Shown: positions 57,475-64,000 of the stretch, one piece after another | Numbering within the stretch: position 1 is the stretch's first letter | Layout: each line of letters opens with the position of its first letter | From: JAVVEG01 sp041751425 | GTDB taxonomy: Bacteria > Pseudomonadota > Gammaproteobacteria > Pseudomonadales > Pseudohongiellaceae | NCBI GenBank assembly: GCA_041751425.1 | Contig: JBGSXL010000013.1 | Coordinates: 62,001-126,000 of the forward strand | DNA length: 64,000 bases | Direction of reading: 5' to 3' | Translations under genes and position numbers: made by a program | Notes under the pieces: generated by a model | Database searches by the model: none | Seen by the model: only the letters and a program-made list of their open reading frames with translations | What the model was told of the DNA's origin: nothing

Positions 57475-59568
57475 ATGAAACAATTTAAAATTCGCAGAAC
57501 CGTATGCGGACTGGCCTGCATCGCCGCACTCGCCGCCTGCTCGCAGCAGGAAGATCAGCAGACTGCCACGGACACCATGGACAGTGAAGCTTCGACCACC
57601 GCGAGCACCCTGCAAGCCAGCAATTTGGGAGTAGAACTGAGCAATATGGACCGCACAGTGCGCCCGCAGGACGATTTCTTCCATTTCGTCAACGGCGGCT
57701 GGCAGGCAGCCAATGAGATACCCGCAGACCGCTCGCGCTGGAGCAGTTTTGATGAACTGAGAGAGGCAGCAGAGCAGCATGTACTGACCATTGTGCAGGA
57801 AACTGCAGCCATGACGAATCTGGTTGCGGGCACGGATGAGCAGAAAGTCGCAGACCTGTATCGTTCTTATATGGACGAGGCAACCATCGAAGCTGCCGGT
57901 ACGGCCCCGTTGGTCGCCGACTTTGCCGCCATCAACGGACTGACCACGCATGAGGATCTGGCCTCATACTGGGCGGATACCGAACTGTTACCAACTGCGC
58001 CATTTGGTTTGTTTGTTGGTCAGGATCAACGCCAGTCTGATCAATATGTGACGTCCATGAGCCAGTCTGGTCTGGGTTTGCCGGACCGCGACTATTATCT
58101 GAACGATGATCCGCGCTCTCAGGAGTTGCGCGACTTATATAAGGCACATATCAGCAGACTGTTTGAGCTGGCTGCACTGCCTGATGGAGAGGGCGCAGCA
58201 GAGCGCATACTTGCCCTCGAAACCCGTATCGCCCAGTCACACTGGACAAGGGTGCAGAATCGCGACCGCAACGCCACCTACAACCGCATGAGCCCAGCCG
58301 AGCTAAACGCTGCGGCGCCCGGTTTCGACTGGCCGCGCTTCATCGAGGAGAGCGGTTTAGGTGCAATTGACGCCATTATTATCCGGCAGCCAGACTACTT
58401 CGCAGAGTTTGCGGAGTTCCAGCGTGAGATACCCGTCAGCGATTGGCAGGATTATCAGCGCTTCCATTTGCTGCGTGGAGCTTCACCTTTCTTGTCTTCA
58501 GCATTCGTGGATGCAGATTTCGACTTCTACAGCCGCACACTGAGCGGTCAACCGGAGATGCGCAGCCGTGAATTACGTGGCGTGAGTACAGTTGAGCAGG
58601 TTCTGGGGTTCATGGTCGGCCAGATGTATGTAGACAGACATTTCCAGCCGGAAGCGAAAGAGCGGATGGACGCGCTGGTAAGCAATCTGAAAGTGGCCTT
58701 CCGTGAGGCGATAGATGAGCTGGAATGGATGAGCGCAGATACCAAGGCCGAAGCTCAGGACAAACTGTCCAAATTCAACACCAAGATTGGCTACCCCGAT
58801 GTATGGCGAGATTACGATTGTGTAGAAATCAGCGCTAACGATCTGCTAGGCAATATGCGCCGCGGTAACCTGTGTGAATACCAGCGCATGATTGGGCGTC
58901 TCGGTTCACCCGTCGACCGTGAAGAATGGGGCATGACGCCGCAGACAGTGAACGCTTACTACAACGCTACCATGAATGAAATCGTATTTCCCGCCGGAAT
59001 TTTGCAGCCACCCTTCTTCAATGTGGAAGCGGATGACGCTGTTAATTACGGTGCGATTGGCGGTGTGATTGGCCATGAAATTACGCACGGGTTTGACGAC
59101 TAGGGGCGTCATTCAGATGGTGACGGCAACCTGCGTGGCTGGTGGACAGATGCTGATGGCGCGCAGTTCAGCGAGCGAGCACAACGCATGATCGACCAGT
59201 ATTCAGGTTACGAGCCTATAGAAGGGATGCGCATTCAGGGCGCGTTGGCTCTGGGTGAAAACATTGCCGATCTTGGCGGGTTGACAGTTTCCTACCGCGC
59301 TTACCAGCATTCTCTGCAGGGGCAGGAAGCGCCTGTCATTGAAGGCTTTACGGGCGCACAGCGCTTCTTCATGGGTTGGGGGCAGGTGTGGCGCGTCAAG
59401 TTCCGTGACGAAGCCCTGCGCCGCCAACTGATCACTGGCCCGCATTCTCCGGGCATGTACCGTGTGCTGGGCGTGCTCTCCAATATGCCGGAGTTCTACG
59501 AGGCTTTCGGCGTTGAGCAAAGTGACGGTATGTATCGACCAGAGAATGTTCGGGTGAAGATCTGGTAG
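57475..59568 (+). pseudogene. M13 (PepO/neprilysin) metallopeptidase, interrupted by an amber codon
   Basis: Read through, this is a 697-codon M13 zinc peptidase lipoprotein, with lipobox LAAC and Cys22. Normal features are RPQDDFFHFVNGGW, NAYYNATMNEIVFPAGILQP, and the zinc motif HEITH at residues 534-538. TAG at 59101-59103 (codon 543) replaces the Gln expected in HEITHGFDDQG. The frame is otherwise intact to the stop at 59566, and the third zinc ligand, Glu595 in GENIADLGG, lies beyond the amber. So the truncated 542-residue product could not bind zinc properly. This is a recent nonsense mutation, a sequence error, or suppressed; no frameshift or other decay is visible. GGAG lies nearby upstream of ATG. 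Confidence 0.88.
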
Positions 59569-59575
59569 CAGGTTA

Positions 59576-60481
59576 TCAAAAACCGCTCCAACTCAAGCCC
59601 AGACGAACACTCCAGAAATCACCATTGCGAGATTCTCGCAATGGTGGACGTTTGACCTGCAAGGGGGTATAGGAGAAGGCGGCACTCCAGTGCCAGTTGG
59701 CTGAGGAGTAAAAGGCAGTCCCCAGAGACGCGGTGAGCAAAGTGCCATCTGCGGTTAACGTTGACTCGTCGAACACAGCAAACACTCTCGCTTGCACACG
59801 CGCTTCCGGATGGATACGTGTCCATGCCAAAGCGACGTAGGGTTGCCAGCGTTCATTGGAAAGTAAATGCGAAAACATAATCTCGATACCCTCATGATCC
59901 AGAGAGCTTCTGTCATCAGAACGCTCCCTGCAACCAAACGGATTGCCAGCTGAGCCCGGAGGTTCGGCAACAACATCTTTGCTGCAGGCAATGTCTCCGC
60001 GCGCATGGCCACGCAACATGAAAACGCGGCCACCCAAGTGCCAGCGATCGAAATGTAGGAGTGGTCGCTGAATCGCCAGACCGAAGAGGTCAACAGGTTT
60101 GACGCCATTGATTTTCAAGGGCGGTGTCCAGGATAACTCTACAGTGAAGTCAGAAGGCAGGCCCAGTTGGAGGCGTCCTCTGCCGAAAACTGGAGACTTG
60201 TTCATGTCTTCGAACTTGAAACCACCGAAACCTACGCGCTGTTCTTCGGTGCTCAATCTGGGTATCGAACCCAGCTCTGCAGATACATTGATTTTCCAGG
60301 GCTCTAACCTAGCAGGAGGTAATGCGCCCAGATTCAGTGTGGCCGCAATGGTGTGAGCCATTGCCCACCCCTCAGGACTGTCTAAGGCAACCTTTTCCCG
60401 TTCCTGAGCTTGCAAAGCCACAGGAACGGAAATTATGAAAGGCAAAAGTATACCGATTGCATATCTGCTTGAGTTTTTCAT
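59576..60481 (-). CDS. Putative outer-membrane beta-barrel protein
   Basis: This protein of about 301 residues has a signal peptide (YAIGILLPFIISVPVALQAQ) and a beta-rich body with alternating hydrophobic strands such as FTVELSWTPPLKI and WHLGGRVFMLRGHARG, ending in SVRLGLSWSGF with a terminal Phe, typical of outer-membrane barrels. Cysteines in IACSKD and FGCRER may pair. I recognise no named family. I chose ATG 60481 (MKNSSRYAIG). It is 14 bp downstream of the cytochrome-c-domain gene on the same strand, and both are exported, so they probably form an operon with linked function. Confidence 0.75.
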   Translation of the reverse strand: MKNSSRYAIGILLPFIISVPVALQAQEREKVALDSPEGWAMAHTIAATLNLGALPPARLEPWKINVSAELGSIPRLSTEEQRVGFGGFKFEDMNKSPVFGRGRLQLGLPSDFTVELSWTPPLKINGVKPVDLFGLAIQRPLLHFDRWHLGGRVFMLRGHARGDIACSKDVVAEPPGSAGNPFGCRERSDDRSSLDHEGIEIMFSHLLSNERWQPYVALAWTRIHPEARVQARVFAVFDESTLTADGTLLTASLGTAFYSSANWHWSAAFSYTPLQVKRPPLRESRNGDFWSVRLGLSWSGF

Positions 60482-60495
60482 GTTAATAGTTCTCT

Positions 60496-61602
60496 TCAAT
60501 CTCGATTGAAGCCATTGCGTATAAAGTTGGTTACATCTGTCGCGCATTTTGAATTCGCGTTGTCGGCACAAGATGCTGGGTTGCCAAACGGCATACTGTT
60601 GTTGTTATACAGGCGCAAAGTCTCAAAGGGCATGGTTACCGAGTGCAGCAGGCTGGGACCAAGCACGGTGCCACCCCCGGTTGAACCGTGGCAGGAAGCG
60701 CAGAACTGCGCATAGCTCATCTGGCCCGCAGCGATACTCTCAGCCAGTGGATTGGCGGGTGGGCCAGGATCAACTGGCGCGGTCGGAATGTCGATGACGC
60801 TGACAACGGAAAGATCACCAAAGCGCACAGGGCTTTCGCTGATAAGGCTCATATTAAGTTCATAGCGCTCACTACCCACATTGACGCCTGGAATATAAAG
60901 TAAGCCATTATTCTGGAAGCGCGCTGCTCCGTCTCCTGCAAAAATTCCAGCGCCATAGACATAGGCCTCGCTGAGCGTAAACTCGAATGGATTCTCCCGG
61001 GTCAGTTGCAAAGAGACGTTTACGGCGCCCATGCCAGGGACATCTACCACGGGCAGGTTTACTACCGCCGTGTCAGCATGAAAAGTAGCAATAACGGCTA
61101 CAGAAAGAGTCGCTGTTTGACTGGCAAAATTTCTTGGGTTAGCCGCTGCAACAGACCCGTCCGCACGCAATGCCTGCGCACCATTCCTCGGTAGTTGTTC
61201 GCGCTGATAACTGAAGGAGTGAGCCCCAATCAACTCCACGATTCCACCCTCCGTGCGGATAAATCCAGTTGGCAGGGGATAATCGACCGCTAGCCCACTT
61301 GCTGCAACAAACGCTGTGGTTCCGAGCAGGACCGACCGATTGGCTGTCTGGCCAGTGAGATTTGTAGCGAATGTATAGGTCTCACCAGGATTGCCATTGG
61401 CGTCCAGAGTTCGGATCACACGACCCGACAGATTTTGTTGGTTCTCAGTGCTGGTTGAAAGTTTGATGTATTGCACCGTTCCATCCGCACTGGAGAATAT
61501 TTCATCGATGCGCCAAGCATCAAACGCGTAGATCGGATTTGCCAGTAAGCAGGAAACAGCCAGTACAGCCAGACTGTCCCGCATTGATAGACGTCCACTC
61601 AT
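60496..61602 (-). CDS. Exported protein with C-terminal cytochrome c domain
   Basis: This 368-residue exported protein has a signal peptide (LAVLAVSCLLANPIYA), a large beta-rich N-terminal region (about 25-280) that I do not recognise, and a C-terminal cytochrome c domain (about 285-368). The heme motif is CASCH, followed by GPSLLHSV and NSMPFGNPASC, where the Met is the likely sixth ligand. The start at ATG 61602 has the strong site GGAGAGG nearby. The putative outer-membrane protein follows 14 bp downstream. The arrangement suggests an extracytoplasmic electron-carrying protein with a surface partner, but function is open. Confidence 0.78.
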   Translation of the reverse strand: MSGRLSMRDSLAVLAVSCLLANPIYAFDAWRIDEIFSSADGTVQYIKLSTSTENQQNLSGRVIRTLDANGNPGETYTFATNLTGQTANRSVLLGTTAFVAASGLAVDYPLPTGFIRTEGGIVELIGAHSFSYQREQLPRNGAQALRADGSVAAANPRNFASQTATLSVAVIATFHADTAVVNLPVVDVPGMGAVNVSLQLTRENPFEFTLSEAYVYGAGIFAGDGAARFQNNGLLYIPGVNVGSERYELNMSLISESPVRFGDLSVVSVIDIPTAPVDPGPPANPLAESIAAGQMSYAQFCASCHGSTGGGTVLGPSLLHSVTMPFETLRLYNNNSMPFGNPASCADNANSKCATDVTNFIRNGFNRD

Positions 61603-61651
61603 GTTCCTCTCCTTTGAGTCAGTATAGCCTGGCAAAGAATAGCGTTTTTTT

Positions 61652-61680
61652 TATATATTGTGGGATTTTGTCTAATACAA
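61652..61680 (-). promoter_or_regulatory. Sigma-70-like promoter of the cytochrome-domain gene
   Basis: On the minus strand TTGTAT (61680-61675) and TATATA (61657-61652) are 17 bases apart, ahead of an A-rich stretch and 50 bp before the start codon. It lies between the ftsX stop and the cytochrome-domain gene. Confidence 0.45.
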
Positions 61681-61690
61681 ATTCGGAGAC

Positions 61691-62635
61691 TCAACGCGGT
61701 TCAATAGCTGCCAGGTGTTGCAGCACAGATAGCAAGGCTCCTAGCCAGCCGAGCAAAGCGCCGCCACCTGGCAGCACCAGGACAGAGAGCAGCCCTGGTC
61801 CCTGCAGAACCATGTCACTGCCATACAACGCCAACAAATCCATAATGGGGCCGCGAAAAAACAACAGCAACAACAGCAAACTCAGCCAGGCAAACAATCC
61901 GCCCAGCAGTCCGTACCAAAACCCGGTGTACAGGAAGGGTCGCGCGACAAAACTGTTACTGCCGCCGACCAGCTTGACTACCAGAATTTCCGCACGCCGA
62001 CTTTCGATTGCCATGCGAATGGTATTGCCCACCACAAACAGAACGGCCACGGCCAGAATCAGAACCAAAGCATTCACAGCCCGCTCGATGATGCTGACCA
62101 AACTCTGCAGCCGTTGCAGCCACAACAGATCCAATTGTGCGAACTCTACTTCGGGCAGCGCCTGCAACTCGGAAAGTAATTGTTCTACCTGACCCGCATC
62201 CATACTGACCGGATAGACTACCAACACCGCCGGCAGAGGATTATTGCCCAGCGCATCGATGGCATCCGCGAAACCTGATTGTTCACGAAACTCTGCTAAT
62301 GCTTGCTCCGCAGAAATATAATTCAGACCGCGCACAGCAGGGTTAGCTTGCAGCTCCGCACCAATTTCTGTGGCTCTTGGTTCAGGCACTTCCTGATGCA
62401 GGTAAAGTGAAATCTGATTGATGTCGTTGATACCGCTGCCCTGCCCGGTGACGTTATTCATGATCACGGACAGTACAGCGGGCAGAAGTAATGCAATACC
62501 AATTACCGTAACTGTCATCAGACTGGCCAGTGGCGCACGCCACAATCTCCGCAAACTGTCGACGGCCATTTCGCGATGATGTTGCACACGTGAACGCAGT
62601 TGACCACTTGCGGACTTGGGTGCAGATCGTTTCAC
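61691..62635 (-). CDS. ftsX: Cell division protein FtsX
   Basis: FtsX is the membrane part of the FtsEX complex, which regulates septal peptidoglycan hydrolases and recruits late divisome proteins. The 314-residue product has four transmembrane helices: LMTVTVIGIALLLPAVLSVI near residue 40, and three more in the last 150 residues. The periplasmic loop between helices 1 and 2 contains ISLYLHQEVPEPRATEIG. Its start overlaps the ftsE stop by four bases (ATGA), so the two are coupled. rpoH, usually next, lies 4.6 kb away. Confidence 0.94.
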   Translation of the reverse strand: MKRSAPKSASGQLRSRVQHHREMAVDSLRRLWRAPLASLMTVTVIGIALLLPAVLSVIMNNVTGQGSGINDINQISLYLHQEVPEPRATEIGAELQANPAVRGLNYISAEQALAEFREQSGFADAIDALGNNPLPAVLVVYPVSMDAGQVEQLLSELQALPEVEFAQLDLLWLQRLQSLVSIIERAVNALVLILAVAVLFVVGNTIRMAIESRRAEILVVKLVGGSNSFVARPFLYTGFWYGLLGGLFAWLSLLLLLLFFRGPIMDLLALYGSDMVLQGPGLLSVLVLPGGGALLGWLGALLSVLQHLAAIEPR

Positions 62636-63321
62636 GATGGGCGACCTCCACTGGCAATGTGTGTGGTGTCCGAAACAAGCACGCCGTTATCCAATGTCAA
62701 CATGCGGTGCTGCAGGCGGGTAATCAGGGAAAGATCGTGACTGGCAATCAACATGCTGACACCAATCTGATTGAACTGTTCGAATAGCAGCATAATTTCC
62801 GCGGCAAGCTCCGGATCCAGGTTGCCGGTCGGTTCATCGGCCAACAGAATCTGCGGACGATTCACCACTGCGCGGGCAATACCCACACGCTGTTGTTCGC
62901 CACCCGAAAGAACGATGGGATTCAGTTTTTCTTTTTTCAACAACCCGACCTTATCCAGAGCAGCGCGCACACGACGAGCGGCTTCATGCTTGTCATAGCC
63001 TTCTATCTGCAACGGCAACGCAATATTGTCGTACACGCTACGATCAAACAATAACTGGTGATCCTGAAAGACAACCCCTATACGGCGTCGATACGTGGGT
63101 ATCTGATGGCGCGGCATGCGATTAAGATTTTTGCCATTGACGAGTATCTGACCCTGGCTGGCAATCTCCATCAGCATTATCAGTTTCAGCAGGGTACTTT
63201 TGCCAGCTCCGGAACGGCCGGTAAGAAATGCCATCTCGCCATTGTTTAATTCGAAGCTGACTTGTCGCAGTGCATCGTGGCCGCCGGGGTAGCGTTTGCT
63301 GACATCGTCAAACGTAATCAT
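62632..63321 (-). CDS. ftsE: Cell division ATP-binding protein FtsE
   Basis: FtsE is the ATPase of FtsEX. The 229-residue ABC domain shows MITFDDVSKRYPGGHDALR, Walker A GRSGAGKSTLLK, the Q-loop GVVFQDHQLLFDRSV, signature LSGGEQQRVGIARA, Walker B ILLADEPTGNLD, and the H-loop SHDLSLI. Length is normal. It is between ftsY (18 bp upstream) and ftsX (four-base overlap), the standard ftsYEX order. Confidence 0.97.
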   Translation of the reverse strand: MITFDDVSKRYPGGHDALRQVSFELNNGEMAFLTGRSGAGKSTLLKLIMLMEIASQGQILVNGKNLNRMPRHQIPTYRRRIGVVFQDHQLLFDRSVYDNIALPLQIEGYDKHEAARRVRAALDKVGLLKKEKLNPIVLSGGEQQRVGIARAVVNRPQILLADEPTGNLDPELAAEIMLLFEQFNQIGVSMLIASHDLSLITRLQHRMLTLDNGVLVSDTTHIASGGRPS

Positions 63322-63339
63322 GTCGGTTAGCTATTCCTG

Positions 63340-64000
63340 TCAGGATTTCACAGACTGCTCGGATACACCGTTTTTAGGAAAAAGTGCCGCGACGAACTCT
63401 TCCGCAATGAATGGACGCAAATCATCGACCTGCTCACCGATACCGATGAACCGGATGGGCAGCTGCAACTCTTTGGCGATAGCGAATACCATACCACCCT
63501 TGGCGGTACCATCGAGTTTGGTCAAGGTAATACCCGTCAACCTGACAGCTTTGTGAAAACTCTGCGCCTGACTCAGCGCATTCTGCCCGGTCGTCGCATC
63601 CAGCACCAGCATCACTTCATGAGGAAGCTCTGGGTCCAGCTTTCTGAGCACGCGCACAATTTTCTCCAGCTCCTGCATCAGATTGTCTTTGTTGTGCAGG
63701 CGGCCGGCAGTATCCGCAATCAGCACATCAACACCACGTGCTTTAGCCGATTGGTAGGCATCAAAAATCACCGAGGCACTGTCGGAACCCGTCGGCTGCG
63801 CAATCACTGGTACCTGATTGCGTTCGCCCCAGACCTGTAATTGCTCAACAGCGGCTGCGCGGAAAGTATCGCCGGCAGCCAGCATCAATTTTTTGCCTCC
63901 CCCCTGCAGACGTTTGGCCAGTTTGCCAATAGTGGTTGTCTTGCCCACGCCATTGACGCCGACAACCAGGATCACATACGGTTTTGCAGAGTCGGGGATG
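63340..64000 (-). CDS. ftsY: Signal recognition particle receptor FtsY (C-terminal part)
   Basis: FtsY is the membrane-associated GTPase receptor for SRP-ribosome complexes. The window holds the 3' part of the gene, encoding most of the G domain; the N-terminal acidic A region and N domain lie beyond the right edge. The visible motifs are VGVNGVGKTTTIGKLAKRL (G1), DTFRAAAVEQL, LIADTAGRL (G3), TKLDGTAKGG (G4) and FIGIGEQVDDLRPF. The frame continues past base 64000, so I give no start. ftsE follows after 18 bp. Confidence 0.96.
   Translation of the reverse strand, partial: IPDSAKPYVILVVGVNGVGKTTTIGKLAKRLQGGGKKLMLAAGDTFRAAAVEQLQVWGERNQVPVIAQPTGSDSASVIFDAYQSAKARGVDVLIADTAGRLHNKDNLMQELEKIVRVLRKLDPELPHEVMLVLDATTGQNALSQAQSFHKAVRLTGITLTKLDGTAKGGMVFAIAKELQLPIRFIGIGEQVDDLRPFIAEEFVAALFPKNGVSEQSVKS

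Noticed and set aside
59101..59103. Genome-wide reassignment of TAG to Gln
   Set aside because: Several intact genes in the window end normally at TAG (for example the DUF1704 gene), so TAG is an ordinary stop; the M13 amber is a local event.
1..64000. CRISPR arrays, tRNA/rRNA genes, prophage or plasmid modules
   Set aside because: No regularly spaced repeats with unique spacers, no TpsiC-arm or cloverleaf pattern, and no phage structural or integrase genes were seen.

Overview
The window reads as a piece of chromosome from a free-living, probably marine, gammaproteobacterium of moderate GC content. The evidence is the set of gammaproteobacterial housekeeping genes (slmA, cmoAB, rpoH with ftsYEX, fabV, htpX, rimI) and a Pseudomonas-like core order argB / phosphomannomutase / coaBC / radC / rpmB / rpmG. 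The genus cannot be fixed from the sequence alone. I found no rRNA, tRNA, CRISPR array or prophage.

Layout. 1-5 kb: the end of an aconitase gene, fumC, an OmpA-like lipoprotein, a DUF1704 metallopeptidase and htpX. 5-11.6 kb: a complete Anbu-type locus with a transglutaminase-DUF2126 fusion, a circularly permuted ATP-grasp enzyme, an alpha-E protein and the Anbu proteasome-like protease. 12-23.4 kb: an acyl-CoA ligase, a membrane diguanylate cyclase, a quinone oxidoreductase, a possible holD with rimI, a hisC operon, a lysozyme-like secreted protein and an orphan GAF-MshEN-T2SSE ATPase. 23.8-24.5 kb is an AT-rich gap with DnaA-box-like sites.

24.5-31.7 kb: a secreted epoxide-hydrolase-like enzyme with a CopC-like protein, divergent from a two-gene operon (cytochrome c fused to a PHM-like copper monooxygenase, plus a periplasmic partner), then a membrane-anchored AraC regulator and a heme A synthase. 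31.7-36.4 kb: fabV, a TonB-dependent receptor with a glycine-rich plug, two repeat elements and slmA. 36.4-46 kb: argB, phosphomannomutase, coaBC, radC, a 1454-residue multi-domain glycosyltransferase, rpmB and rpmG. 46-57 kb: a REP-associated tyrosine transposase, cmoB-cmoA, a HIT protein, a YgjP-like peptidase, a TAXI-TRAP transporter, trmB-thiG, thiS-DUF423 and rpoH. 57.4-61.6 kb: an M13 peptidase gene broken by one amber codon, an outer-membrane-like protein and a cytochrome-c-containing secreted protein. The window ends in ftsX, ftsE and the 3' part of ftsY.

The strongest leads are: the Anbu peptide-tag/protease locus, whose protease ends inside a 15-bp tandem repeat with amber codons; the copper/heme monooxygenase locus at 25.1-30.6 kb; the perfect 58-bp palindrome at the slmA stop codon together with a candidate mobilising RAYT 10 kb away; the single amber codon next to the zinc motif of the M13 peptidase; and two loci where cargo sits inside usually contiguous housekeeping clusters (radC/rpmB and ftsX/rpoH).
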